A DNA stretch of 64,000 nt, from assembly GCA_023382935.1 (NCBI GenBank), contig JAHDXL010000007.1:124001-188000 (forward strand), written 5' to 3'. The position numbers were made by a program, and so were the translations under genes. Positions 1 through 8,644 of this stretch are shown one piece after another. The notes under the pieces were generated by a model. That model saw only the letters and a list, made by a program, of their open reading frames with translations. It made no database searches and was not told where the DNA came from. The DNA comes from Phycisphaerales bacterium. GTDB lineage: Bacteria; Planctomycetota; Phycisphaerae; Phycisphaerales; UBA1924. Numbering within the stretch: position 1 is the first letter of the stretch; every line of letters begins with the position of its first letter.

Positions 1-1
1 G

Positions 2-496
2 ATCTGCAAGCCCTGCCACACGCCTCACTTTGCGATGGCGAATCTGCCGCGTCTGTGGAACCACACCATGTCGTCGGCCACCTACACCCTGCACGATGGC
101 TCGGGCGGGCAGGAAGACTTCGATGTGGGTACGCGCATGTGCTTGTCCTGCCACGATGGAACGGTGGCTCTGGACAGTTTTGGCGGGCAAGTTGGGTCCA
201 GTTTCATCCCGGCGCGATTTCGACTTGGAACGGACCTGAGCGACGACCATCCGATCGGGGCCGAGGCTCAATATCCCCCGAGTCCTCAGCCGAGTTGGTG
301 GGCCGGTGCCTTCCGCGACCCATCGCAGATCCCCGCGGCCCTTCCACTCAAGGAGTGGATTGATGGCGGCGGGCAGCCTCGCATGGTGGTCTCGTGCCTG
401 TCGTGTCACAACCCGCACCGTCAGAGCGGGTATCCGCATCTGCTGAACATGCGGAACGTGGCCAGCGCAATCTGCCTGGGGTGCCACATCAAGTGA
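2..496 (+). CDS. Tetraheme doubled-CxxCH cytochrome c, 3' portion
   Basis: The reading frame is open from the window edge, so the signal peptide and start are missing. The visible 164 residues contain four heme sites (CKPCH at the edge, CLSCH, CLSCH and CLGCH), with a C-terminal HIK. The sequence is a close paralogue of the complete cytochrome at 833-1423: both share the PRLWNH, CHDGTVALDS and DDHPIG blocks and end in CHIK. This makes a tandem duplication. Family knowledge (doubled CxxCH cytochromes) implies a periplasmic or surface multiheme electron carrier; the partner is unknown. The 336-bp gap to the next gene contains that gene's own promoter, so the two copies may be transcribed separately. 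Confidence 0.9.
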   Translation: MCKPCHTPHFAMANLPRLWNHTMSSATYTLHDGSGGQEDFDVGTRMCLSCHDGTVALDSFGGQVGSSFIPARFRLGTDLSDDHPIGAEAQYPPSPQPSWWAGAFRDPSQIPAALPLKEWIDGGGQPRMVVSCLSCHNPHRQSGYPHLLNMRNVASAICLGCHIK

Positions 497-636
497 GTGT
501 CGTTCACCCGGGTTTCGTGCCGGAGATATGTCCTGCGCAGATGAGAGAAGGAATCACCCAAAACAGGTGGATTGTGCATGCATGTGAACGTGGGAAAGCA
601 CGTCCTATTGATGAGAGGATTAGTGGGTCAACAATT

Positions 637-650
637 CTCAAATCAGAGAG
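637..650. promoter_or_regulatory. Putative enhancer (UAS) TCTC-AAA-N3-GAGA
   Basis: TCTCAAATCAGAGA is a 14-bp inverted repeat with arms TCTC/GAGA. The same arms, spacing and AAA core recur twice at 11743-11788 beside two other sigma-54 promoters. Its centre lies about 80 bp upstream of the -12 element at 724-725, a usual distance for an NtrC-type activator. Assignment to the regulator at 12551 is inferred. The rest of the gap 497-832 shows no gene. Confidence 0.55.
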
Positions 651-710
651 ATGGGTCTGAAAAAGGGGCGTGGCGGAGGCCCCAGGGCGGGTAAGTCGCC
701 AAAAGGACAT

Positions 711-727
711 TGGCATCCGAGTTGCAT
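711..727 (+). promoter_or_regulatory. Sigma-54 promoter
   Basis: TGGCATCCGAGTTGCAT has GG at 712-713 and GC at 724-725 separated by exactly 10 bases, with a perfect TTGCA -12 element and 5 of 7 matches to the -24 consensus TGGCACG. It would start transcription near 737, giving a leader of about 95 bases before the gene at 833. Confidence 0.75.
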
Positions 728-832
728 GATGGATCTGTCGGACTGGAACGGTGCCGGCAACGAGAAGCGGGAACAGGCACCCAACAACAAACCCTTGGAA
801 GTTCGCAAGCAGTATGAGAAAGAGGTGTGACA

Positions 833-1423
833 ATGAAGGCCAAATCCGTGTTAATGTCCGCAGCGGTCGCCCTGCTGGCTTCGGGTGCAAGCGCCCAAAT
901 CGTCGGTTCGGCGCATGACTTCTCATCGATGGCATGGTCGGGCGGCGAAATCTGCAAACCCTGCCATACTCCGCACTTCGCGATGCCGGGCCTGCCGCGC
1001 CTGTGGAACCACGAGATGTCGACGGCGACCTACACGATGCATGACGCAGCCGGCACTCAGGACGACCTGGACGAACGCAGCCGCCTGTGCCTGTCCTGCC
1101 ACGACGGAACGGTGGCGCTGGACAGCTACGGCGGGATGACGGGCACCAGCTACATCCCGTCATCGGCGAACATCGGGACCGACCTGACGAATGACCACCC
1201 GATCGGTGCGGACGCGATCTATCCGGACACCTCGACACGCTTCCATCCCCCGAGCAGCCTGCCGTCCTCGATGCGCCTGCGTCCATGGACGGACTCGAGC
1301 GGCGTGACGCGCAACGTGGTGTCGTGCGGCACGTGCCATACGGCCCACAACCGTGGCTTCCCGCACATGCTGAACATCAGCAACTCGGCGTCGGCCCTGT
1401 GCCTGGCGTGCCACATCAAGTGA
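833..1423 (+). CDS. Secreted tetraheme doubled-CxxCH cytochrome c
   Basis: A 196-residue exported cytochrome. An in-frame GTG lies six bases upstream, but the ATG at 833 is preferred because AGAGG ends seven bases before it. Residues 1-22 form a Sec signal peptide ending in a SAQ/GASAQ-type cleavage site. Four CxxCH sites follow (CKPCH, CLSCH, CGTCH, CLACH). It resembles the truncated paralogue just upstream, and the first third of the 12-heme protein at 6716. It is preceded by a sigma-54 promoter and followed by a strong terminator, so it is probably a single-gene unit in the local sigma-54 regulon. A periplasmic or extracellular electron-carrier role is inferred from the family. Confidence 0.92.
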   Translation: MKAKSVLMSAAVALLASGASAQIVGSAHDFSSMAWSGGEICKPCHTPHFAMPGLPRLWNHEMSTATYTMHDAAGTQDDLDERSRLCLSCHDGTVALDSYGGMTGTSYIPSSANIGTDLTNDHPIGADAIYPDTSTRFHPPSSLPSSMRLRPWTDSSGVTRNVVSCGTCHTAHNRGFPHMLNISNSASALCLACHIK

Positions 1424-1465
1424 GTTGATTCCGTCGCCAGACGGGTGAAAGCCGATAGGCTTGGG

Positions 1466-1516
1466 GCCGCCCGCGGCAGACCTTACGAGGTCGCCCTGCG
1501 GGCGGCTTTCTTTTTT
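1466..1516 (+). terminator. Rho-independent terminator after cytochrome gene
   Basis: The arms GCCGCCCGC (1466-1474) and GCGGGCGGC (1498-1506) pair perfectly. A second inner stem, GACCT/AGGTC, forms in the loop, and TTTCTTTTTT follows. It lies 42 bases after the stop at 1423. Confidence 0.9.
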
Positions 1517-1632
1517 GCGCCCCGATCCAGTCCCTTCCAGCAGTGACTTGGGGTGCTGCGCGAGCCTGAGCCGATGGACAAGGGCAGGAAGACACCCCGG
1601 TTGACCAGGGGAGTTTGCGCAGATTCACGCAA

Positions 1633-1648
1633 TGGCACGGGATTTGAT
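1633..1648 (+). promoter_or_regulatory. Possible degenerate sigma-54 promoter
   Basis: TGGCACGGGATTTGAT has a perfect -24 element (TGGCACG) but GA instead of the invariant GC at the -12 position (1646-1647). The bases TGGCACGGGAT are identical to those in the promoter at 11688-11703. It lies 33 bases before the start at 1681. Functionality is uncertain. Confidence 0.35.
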
Positions 1649-1680
1649 AACCTCTTTGTCAGCAATTCGGGGAGCCGCAG

Positions 1681-3657
1681 ATGAATGGATGCAGAGGAAG
1701 ATTCTGGAGCGTCGCGGGCCGATTGATGTTGGGGCTGTGCCTTTCGGCACTGTTGGGTGCCGGGGTCGGCTGCGAAACGGCCCAGAAGCCGAAGACTGAA
1801 AAGACCGGGGTGAGCGGGAGTTACGCGTTCTGGCCCTTTGGCAACATCGAGCCACGGGTGCAGTACGTCCGAACCTACGCCACGGCGTTTGATCTGACCA
1901 ACAAGAAGCAGTCGGCCTTTGACAAGGCAGTCTTCGGCGATGAGAACACTCCGGCCACTGCGATCAACAAGCCCTACGGCGTGGAGGCGAAAGACGGGCG
2001 GATCTATGTGTGCGATATCCGGCGCCCCGGGCTGACGGTGCTCGATCTGAAGAAGAAGCAGATGCGACTGGTCGGCGTCACCGGCATGAGCCGGCTGCGC
2101 AATCCCGTGGATGTGGCGGTGGCCGACGATGGAGAGATCTACGTGGCCGACAACTCGGCCAAGATGGTGTTTGTCTACGACCGCAACGAGCGGTACTCGC
2201 GCACGATCGGGCACGAGAAGTTCGAGCCGGTGGGCGTGGCCGTGTTCGGCGATCGGCTGTACGTGTGCGACAAGGAGTCGCAGAAGGTCGAGATCTTCAA
2301 CCGCCTGACCGGAGAGTCGATCAAGGTGTTTGGGGAGGTCGGGGACGGCGACGGGCAGTTCCGCCTGCCTCTGGGGATCGACATGGACAGGCAGGGGAAC
2401 GTGTACGTGTGCGACATGATGCGCTGTCGCGTGCAGAAGTTCGATCCCGAAGGCAACTACCTGGCGGGCGTGGGGCAGATCGGCGATGCGCCCGGGACGT
2501 TTGCCCGACCCAAGCAGATCGCCGTCGATGACGACGGGATCCTGTACGTGGTGGACTCGGCTTTTCAAAACGTGCAGATGTTCAACTCGGACTTCCAGTT
2601 GCTGATGGAGTTCGGGGCCGCTGGGAACTTCGCCGGAGCGATGAACCTGCCGGTGGGCATCTGCGCGGACGATGCGACGATCCAGTATCTGAAGGCGTAT
2701 CTGCACCCCGGCTTCAACGCCAAGCGTGCGATCATCGTAACCAACCAGTTCGGCGATCAGATCGTCAACGTGTACGCACTGGGCGAGCGGAACGAGCAAT
2801 ACACGCTGGCCGACCTGCTGGATCGTCGCGTTGCCATCTCGGAAGGGACGGGTCGCAACCCGGTGATGGCCGAACTGCAATCGCAGGGCGATCAGCCTGA
2901 GCCACTGCCCGAACCGGCGCCCGGTGAGGAAGGCGGAGGGCCGCCCGATGGCTCCGGTGGCGGAGGAGGTGGTGGGGCGCCCTCGGCGGCGTTGCCATCG
3001 GCGACCGGGACGACGGCCTCGCGTACCCGCAGAAGCGGGCGGCCCGGAGGTGCCGCCCCCCGTGGCTTTCGCCAACCGGGCATGAGCCGGGGGCGTGGCT
3101 GGGTGTGGGGGTCTCTGTGTGCGGGGCTGGCAGGGCTGGTGTGGTCGGGCTGTTCAATCGAGAAGAACTACGAACTGCTGAGTTTTTTTTTCGACGGGGT
3201 TCCCAACCCCAACGCTCTGCCGATCATGGCGGCGGCGGGCAACCCGGCGTTCATACGGCAAAGCCCGACGTACTCGGGGCATCGCCCGTATCTGGATGAC
3301 CGGTGTGTGGATTGCCACGGGTCGGGGTTTACGACCGGTGGAGTCACAGCGGCGGTGTGCATGAAGTGCCACGGCGAAGTGCCACAGGAATACCCCCGCA
3401 TGCACGGACCCGTGCCGGCGGGGGCTTGTCTGTGGTGCCATGTACCGCACGAATCGGCGTGGGCGCACCTGCTCAAGGCCCCTTCGCGGGACGTGTGCGG
3501 GCAGTGCCACGACTCGACGCTGCTGAGCAGCAGCAAGGTGCCCGAGCACCAGGACGAAGCGCGTCAGTGTCTTGATTGCCACTACGGGCACGGCGGGACG
3601 AGTGCCTACTTCCTCCGTTCGGCGTCGGACCGCGTCGAACCGAAAGCAAAGGAGTAA
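1681..3657 (+). CDS. NHL-repeat lipoprotein fused to pentaheme cytochrome
   Basis: A 658-residue reading frame made of two parts. Residues 1-400 carry a lipoprotein signal (lipobox GVGC) and five or six NHL-type beta-propeller blades with the recurring IYVCD/LYVVD pattern. Residues 405-465 are a Gly/Pro-rich linker. From about residue 468 a second N-terminus-like stretch begins (Met, Arg, hydrophobic helix, LVWSGC lipobox), followed by five CxxCH sites (CVDCH, CMKCH, CLWCH, CGQCH, CLDCH). The internal Met at 3082 sits in an ATGA, exactly what a translationally coupled second gene would show. Either this is a natural fusion, or a one-base error lies in the G/C runs at 2930-3080. The protein starts the run of genes 1681-8320 and is a likely surface electron-transfer component. 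Confidence 0.85.
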   Translation: MNGCRGRFWSVAGRLMLGLCLSALLGAGVGCETAQKPKTEKTGVSGSYAFWPFGNIEPRVQYVRTYATAFDLTNKKQSAFDKAVFGDENTPATAINKPYGVEAKDGRIYVCDIRRPGLTVLDLKKKQMRLVGVTGMSRLRNPVDVAVADDGEIYVADNSAKMVFVYDRNERYSRTIGHEKFEPVGVAVFGDRLYVCDKESQKVEIFNRLTGESIKVFGEVGDGDGQFRLPLGIDMDRQGNVYVCDMMRCRVQKFDPEGNYLAGVGQIGDAPGTFARPKQIAVDDDGILYVVDSAFQNVQMFNSDFQLLMEFGAAGNFAGAMNLPVGICADDATIQYLKAYLHPGFNAKRAIIVTNQFGDQIVNVYALGERNEQYTLADLLDRRVAISEGTGRNPVMAELQSQGDQPEPLPEPAPGEEGGGPPDGSGGGGGGGAPSAALPSATGTTASRTRRSGRPGGAAPRGFRQPGMSRGRGWVWGSLCAGLAGLVWSGCSIEKNYELLSFFFDGVPNPNALPIMAAAGNPAFIRQSPTYSGHRPYLDDRCVDCHGSGFTTGGVTAAVCMKCHGEVPQEYPRMHGPVPAGACLWCHVPHESAWAHLLKAPSRDVCGQCHDSTLLSSSKVPEHQDEARQCLDCHYGHGGTSAYFLRSASDRVEPKAKE

Positions 3658-3664
3658 GTTTTCG

Positions 3665-5689
3665 GTGGATGCGTCGCGGTCTCAGCAACGGCTCCTGGCG
3701 GGTGCTGTGATGTGCCTTGTGCTGCGTGCCGGGTATGCGCAGTCCATCGAGGATGAGGGACCGATCGTCCTGGGACAGAAGGAGGGACTCAAGGGCTTCA
3801 GGCTGGAGCGTGTGGACGTGGCGCTGCGTTTTGACGGGCGGTGGCGCGAGGAGAAGATCCGGCAGAGCGGGGAGCCGACGCGCAAGAACACAGAAGACCA
3901 GTACGAGGAGTGGGTGGATATTTCGACGCGATCGTACATCGGACATCGCAACCTGTGCGACCTGACGGCGGACCTGAGCCTGGGATGGCAGAACATTGAG
4001 GCGACGAACGAGCTGACCGGGCTCGACCAAAGCGACTCTGGCACGCTGTCGACGTACAACATCAGCGCGCTGCTGCTGGGCGAGAGTAAGGCGCCGACGA
4101 CGGTGTACGCCAACCAGAGCCGAACGCTGTTCGACCGCGAATTCTCCGGGTCGTACGACAGCACGCTGAGCGAATACGGCGCCATCGTGACCACGTTCAT
4201 GGACACGGCGCCCACGACGTTTCAACTCTTCCACCGCGAGCAGGATGATGACGAGCAGTTCGGATTGGCCGACTATCACCTGACGCAGGACACGCTGTCG
4301 GTGCACAGCGACTGGTCGCCGACGGAGCGTCAGAACCTGCTGATCGACTACGCACTTGACCGGGTCGACGAAAGCCGGGGAAGCATCTACACCAACAGTT
4401 ACGATCGGCACGATGCCACCATCACGCACACCCTGAGGTTCGGGCCGGAAGATCGTCACAGCCTGCGGTCGTCGCTGCGCATCTACGACCAGAGCGGAGA
4501 CTATGCCCAGAGCACATATCGACTCGATGAAATCCTGCGCCTGCGGCACACCGACCGGTTCGAGACGCGCTATGACCTGACCGGCGAGCAGCGAACCACG
4601 GGGGGACGCGACCAGAACCGGTATCGGCTCAGCGGACTGGCGCGACACAAACTGTTCGACAGCCTGGTCACGACGTTTAGCCTTGGCGCTTCGCAGACGA
4701 CCATGCCGGACGAAAACTTCACGTCCGACGAGTACTTCACCACGCTGAACTTCGACTATGTCAAGCGCGTGCCGTACGGGCAGTTCAACGCGGGGCTGGG
4801 TCTGAACCTGGACAACATCAAGAACAGCGACCGGGGGGACACCATCCCGTTTCGGGACGAGCGAGTCACCTTCAACGACCCCCTGCCGGTGATCATCGCG
4901 CGGCGGAACATCGTCCCAGAGTCGGTACTGGTCACCAACCTGGCTGGAACGTATGTGTACGTCGAGGGTCTGGACTACACACTGTCGGCCTTCCCCGACC
5001 GCATCGAACTGCGGCGCGTCGTCGGCGGGGCGATCGCCGATGGGCAGACGGTGCTGGTCGACTTCGACCTGGGCCCCGAGCCGGCCAACTCGATCGATTC
5101 GTTCACGCACACCATCGTGCTGCGTTACACGATCCAGGAGGGCAGGCTGCGCGGGCTGTCAACGTACCTGACCTACAGCGACGTGAGCCAGGAACTCGAT
5201 GCGGTCGACCCCTCGCTTTTCACCCTCAACGACCAGACGCGGCTGCTGCTGGGGACCGAACTGCGTCGCGGACCGGTGACGCTGACGGCTGAGCACGAGG
5301 ATGTGTCTTCGGATATCTCACCGTACACGCTGCTGCGGCTGCAGGCACGCTACGACCAGCGGCTGGGGGCGCGTTCGTGGGTGTCGCTGGAAGCGACGCA
5401 CGAAGAGGTCGATTACGGGCAGACTGACCGGTCGGTGGAACTGAACCGCCTGACGGGCGAAATCGGGCGGATGCTGGCGCCCGGGCTTCACGGACGGCTG
5501 CGCCTTCGCTACCGTGACGAAAGCGACAACATCGGGGGAGATACGCGGGGTTTCGAGGAGTTGGCCGAGTTGAAGTACACCCGCGGACAGACGGACCTGT
5601 ACGCGACCGTGCGATATTCGCAGTTGGAAAGCGATGCCACCGATACCCAGTCGCAGTTGTTTTCATTTGGACTTCGTCGTGCGTTCTAG
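3665..5689 (+). CDS. Outer-membrane beta-barrel protein (porin-like)
   Basis: A 674-residue protein. The GTG at 3665 is chosen because AAAGGAG ends about ten bases earlier and a signal peptide (hydrophobic core AGAVMCLVLRAG, then YAQ) follows at once; an upstream ATG at 3572 lies inside the previous gene. The mature part is rich in alternating polar/aromatic strands (for example the RYRLSGLARHKL and LRLRYRDESDN stretches) and ends in Phe, as expected for a Bam-inserted barrel. It lies between two NHL lipoproteins and multiheme cytochromes, the arrangement of porin-cytochrome conduits of MtrB or OmbB type. I see no sequence motif that proves homology to those families; the role is inferred from context. 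Confidence 0.8.
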   Translation: MDASRSQQRLLAGAVMCLVLRAGYAQSIEDEGPIVLGQKEGLKGFRLERVDVALRFDGRWREEKIRQSGEPTRKNTEDQYEEWVDISTRSYIGHRNLCDLTADLSLGWQNIEATNELTGLDQSDSGTLSTYNISALLLGESKAPTTVYANQSRTLFDREFSGSYDSTLSEYGAIVTTFMDTAPTTFQLFHREQDDDEQFGLADYHLTQDTLSVHSDWSPTERQNLLIDYALDRVDESRGSIYTNSYDRHDATITHTLRFGPEDRHSLRSSLRIYDQSGDYAQSTYRLDEILRLRHTDRFETRYDLTGEQRTTGGRDQNRYRLSGLARHKLFDSLVTTFSLGASQTTMPDENFTSDEYFTTLNFDYVKRVPYGQFNAGLGLNLDNIKNSDRGDTIPFRDERVTFNDPLPVIIARRNIVPESVLVTNLAGTYVYVEGLDYTLSAFPDRIELRRVVGGAIADGQTVLVDFDLGPEPANSIDSFTHTIVLRYTIQEGRLRGLSTYLTYSDVSQELDAVDPSLFTLNDQTRLLLGTELRRGPVTLTAEHEDVSSDISPYTLLRLQARYDQRLGARSWVSLEATHEEVDYGQTDRSVELNRLTGEIGRMLAPGLHGRLRLRYRDESDNIGGDTRGFEELAELKYTRGQTDLYATVRYSQLESDATDTQSQLFSFGLRRAF

Positions 5690-6719
5690 CCTGGCTTCCA
5701 TCCTGATGCTGATGCTCGCGTTGGGCGTGGGCTGTGCTTCCAAGCCGGGCGAGTTGTTCGCCAGCCCAGGGATCAGGCCGTCGTGGCCCGCGCCGCCGGA
5801 GCGCCCGCGCGTACGCTACGTGGGCGAGTTGGCACAGGACATCGACCTCAAGCCCGGGCGCAAGCCAATGGAGGGGTTGCGGCGGGCGCTGTTCGGCAGG
5901 GAGTCTCCGCGGGAGATGGTCCGTCCGCTCGACGTCTGCTCGGACGGGGGCCAGCGCGTGTTCGTGGCTGATCCGGGTGGGCGGGCGGTGCATGTGTTCG
6001 ACCTGGGGACTCGGGCGTACGGCCTCTGGGCTCCGCCGAAGCAACCGATCGGTTTCCGGCTCCCGGTCGGGCTGGCGTGGGATCCACGTGGCCGGCTGGT
6101 CGTGTCTGACTCGGAGGCCAAGGTGCTCTTCGTGTTCGACGCGAGGGGAACGCTGTTGGGGACGCTGGGGGAGAACATGCTGGCCAGGCCCTGCGGCGTG
6201 GCGGTCGATGCCGGGCGTGATCGCATCTATGTCGCCGACGCCGGGGCGCACCAAGTCGTGGTAATAAGCGCCGACGGCACGGAGATCGGGCGGATCGGGC
6301 GCCGCGGCACAGGACCGGGCGAGTTCAACTTCCCGACCGACGTGGTGCTCGGGCCTGACGGGTCGATCGTGGTGAGCGATTCGCTGAACTTCCGCGTGCA
6401 GGTGCTCGATTCGGGAGGGGGATTCGTGCGCCAGATCGGGCAGAAGGGCGACATGCCGGGCTACTTTTCGCAGCCCAAGGGCGTGGCCATCGACCCCGAG
6501 GGACACCTGTACGTGGTGGACGCAAACTTCGAGGCTGTGCAGGTTTTCAGCCCCGACGGCGCGCTGCTGATGAGTTTCGGGCGTGAGGGTCGCAGGGCCG
6601 GCGAGTTCTGGCTTCCGTCGGGAATTTCGATCGATGCGAGCGCGCGGATCTGGATTGCCGATTCGTATAACAAGAGAATCCAAGTGTTCGAGTATCTTCC
6701 GGAGGGGGTCGAGCCATGA
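5679..6719 (+). CDS. NHL-repeat beta-propeller lipoprotein
   Basis: A 346-residue protein starting at GTG 5679, which overlaps the barrel stop by 11 bases. The ATG at 5706 is an alternative but would shorten the signal peptide. The signal ends in GVGC, the same lipobox as the protein at 1681. About six NHL blades follow (repeats of the IYVADAG, IVVSDS, LYVVDAN and IWIADSY type). It is homologous to the first half of the 1681 product. NHL propellers are binding scaffolds; here the partner is probably a cytochrome or the barrel. It is translationally coupled to the next gene through ATGA. Confidence 0.88.
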   Translation: MRSSLASILMLMLALGVGCASKPGELFASPGIRPSWPAPPERPRVRYVGELAQDIDLKPGRKPMEGLRRALFGRESPREMVRPLDVCSDGGQRVFVADPGGRAVHVFDLGTRAYGLWAPPKQPIGFRLPVGLAWDPRGRLVVSDSEAKVLFVFDARGTLLGTLGENMLARPCGVAVDAGRDRIYVADAGAHQVVVISADGTEIGRIGRRGTGPGEFNFPTDVVLGPDGSIVVSDSLNFRVQVLDSGGGFVRQIGQKGDMPGYFSQPKGVAIDPEGHLYVVDANFEAVQVFSPDGALLMSFGREGRRAGEFWLPSGISIDASARIWIADSYNKRIQVFEYLPEGVEP

Positions 6720-8320
6720 GGCGCGTTGCCGGAGTACTTGCGTGGGCGATGCTGGGCAGCGCTGCGGGCGCCCAGTTCAGCAGCGTGGTGGACAGTCCGC
6801 ATAACCTGTCCACTTCCGGGCCCGGGGCGATCCGGGCGACGAGCGAGGAAGAGGTTTGCATCTTCTGCCACGCGCCGCACAACTCGACGCCGATCCGTCC
6901 GTTGTGGAACCGGGCGATGCCGCTGGAGGCTTACACGGTCTACACGAGCCGTGCGCTGGACGCCGAGCCTGGGCAGCCGACGGGTGACTCGAAGATGTGC
7001 CTGTCATGTCACGATGGAACGATTGCGCTGGGGGCGGTGGCTTCACGGTCGATGCCGATCAGCATGATGGGCGGCGTGACGACGATGCCAGTCGGCGCTG
7101 GGTTGATCGGCACTGACCTGCGCGATGATCACCCGATTTCCTTCCGCTTTGACGCCGGCCTGGCGGCCACGGACCCAAAGTTGCGCCACCCGGCCCAACT
7201 TCCGCCCGAGATTCGGCTGGACGTCAACAGCGAGATGCAGTGCACCACCTGCCACGATGCGCACAACAACGCGCGCGGCAAGTTCCTCGTGCTCGACAAC
7301 ACCAGTTCGCAACTGTGCACCTCCTGTCACCAGGTGGGCACCACGACGATCACCGAGCACCAGGATTGCAACGCCTGTCACCAGCCGCACTCGGCCCCGA
7401 GCGGGCCCTATCTGCTTCGCTCCGCGACCGTGGCCGATACTTGCCTCAACTGCCACGACGGAGCCCATGGTGCGGTGGACATCGCCAGCGTCTTGCGGCG
7501 TGCATCTGTGCACGAAACTTTCGAGGGGGTGGATCAGCCTGATCCATACCAGCAGCACGCGACCTGTTCGGACTGCCACGAGCCGCACACCATGTCTCAC
7601 GGCACGGGCACCGCACCGGTGATCCACGACAACTTCGGGCGCGTGAAGGGTGTTTCCTCTTCCGGTGTGCTGCTCGCCGCGGCCAACTACGAGTACGAGG
7701 TCTGCTTCCGCTGCCACGCCGAGGGAGCGACGGTCCAGCCGTATCTCCCGCGACGTATCGTGCAGAACAACACGCGGCACGAGTTCAGCCCGACGGCTGT
7801 GTCGTTTCACCCCGTCGCCGGGCCGGGGCGCAACCCCGACGTACCCAGCCTCAAGCCGGGCTGGAGCGAAGCAAGCGTGATGTACTGCAGCCACTGTCAC
7901 GGCACGGACAATGCCGGCGCCGGCATGGGGCCGCAGGGTGTGCACGGGTCCAACTTCCGCCCGATCCTGGTTGCCAACTACGACATGGCGGACCACACCA
8001 GTGAAAGCGCCCAGGCCTACGCGCTGTGTTACCAATGCCACGATCGCGCCAGCATCCTCAACAACGACTCTTTCAGCGGGCACCGGCGGCACATTGTTGA
8101 GGAACGCACTCCCTGCTCTGCCTGCCACGACGCGCACGGCATCTCCTCGCTCCAGGGTAACGCCACCAACAACTCGCACCTGATCAACTTCCGCACCGAC
8201 ATCGTCTTTCCCGAACCAAGTACGGGGCGCCTGGAGTTTCGCGACACAGGGGCGAACAGCGGAACTTGCACGCTGCGATGCCACGGCGAAAACCACCTCG
8301 ATGAGAGGTACCCCGACTGA
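6716..8320 (+). CDS. Secreted dodecaheme cytochrome c
   Basis: A 534-residue exported protein whose ATG overlaps the previous stop (ATGA at 6716). A Sec signal peptide covers residues 1-20. I count eleven CxxCH sites (CIFCH, CLSCH, CTTCH, CTSCH, CNACH, CLNCH, CSDCH, CFRCH, CSHCH, CYQCH, CSACH) and a final CTLRCH of the CxxxCH type. The N-terminal third resembles the tetraheme proteins at 1-1423. As the last gene of the 1681-8320 unit it is the best candidate for the wire through or outside the barrel at 3665, but this is inferred from position. Confidence 0.92.
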   Translation: MRRVAGVLAWAMLGSAAGAQFSSVVDSPHNLSTSGPGAIRATSEEEVCIFCHAPHNSTPIRPLWNRAMPLEAYTVYTSRALDAEPGQPTGDSKMCLSCHDGTIALGAVASRSMPISMMGGVTTMPVGAGLIGTDLRDDHPISFRFDAGLAATDPKLRHPAQLPPEIRLDVNSEMQCTTCHDAHNNARGKFLVLDNTSSQLCTSCHQVGTTTITEHQDCNACHQPHSAPSGPYLLRSATVADTCLNCHDGAHGAVDIASVLRRASVHETFEGVDQPDPYQQHATCSDCHEPHTMSHGTGTAPVIHDNFGRVKGVSSSGVLLAAANYEYEVCFRCHAEGATVQPYLPRRIVQNNTRHEFSPTAVSFHPVAGPGRNPDVPSLKPGWSEASVMYCSHCHGTDNAGAGMGPQGVHGSNFRPILVANYDMADHTSESAQAYALCYQCHDRASILNNDSFSGHRRHIVEERTPCSACHDAHGISSLQGNATNNSHLINFRTDIVFPEPSTGRLEFRDTGANSGTCTLRCHGENHLDERYPD

Positions 8321-8644
8321 GCAGCCAGTGTGCCGGGCTCTCGGGTCGACGACTTGGCATTCAAGTCCGGTCGAAACGGCGCACCCAAGTGCGGAGGCCT
8401 GAGCGGGCATGTGGTCCTCGGTCGAGGGCGTGAAGGCGCAAGACTGAGCCCTCCCGTTCGCTCGGACTTCCATCTCGTTGGCAGTGGCCCGGGCGTCTGG
8501 CTCGTGTCCCATGCGCCGTCGACGGCGCGTCGGGCTTGGCGCGAAGTGCGGCAACGCTGCGACCGGCGATTTGCGAGCCGAGCGTCGGCACGCCTTGCAG
8601 AAGACGCACCAGGCGCCGCACCCGCGTCGGCGCGGGCCTCGGAT
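8321..8644. other. Intergenic region between convergent cytochrome genes
   Basis: This 324-base stretch lies between two convergent genes. I see no convincing gene. It contains a perfect 16-bp palindrome, GCGCCGTCGACGGCGC (8513-8528), without a T run, and frames open on several strands because of high GC. It may be a dispersed repeat or a bidirectional terminator; neither can be shown here. Confidence 0.5.

Noticed and set aside
1425-1516. Possible riboswitch (GTGAAAGCC-GATA-GGCTT next to a large hairpin)
   Set aside because: No known class fits, and the element lies right after a stop codon and ends in a terminator, so a simple terminator explains it.
1483-3075. Long minus-strand open frame of about 530 codons
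   Set aside because: It is the antisense of the NHL repeats; repetitive His/Val/Asp composition, no start signal, and the plus strand codes for recognisable domains.
8595-8616. TCGGCACGCCTTGCAG as a sigma-54 promoter
   Set aside because: GG and GC are only eight bases apart instead of ten, and the next gene is on the opposite strand.
8321-8644. N-terminal extension or separate gene on either strand
   Set aside because: Open frames exist in several phases with no translation signals, as expected for GC-rich noncoding DNA.
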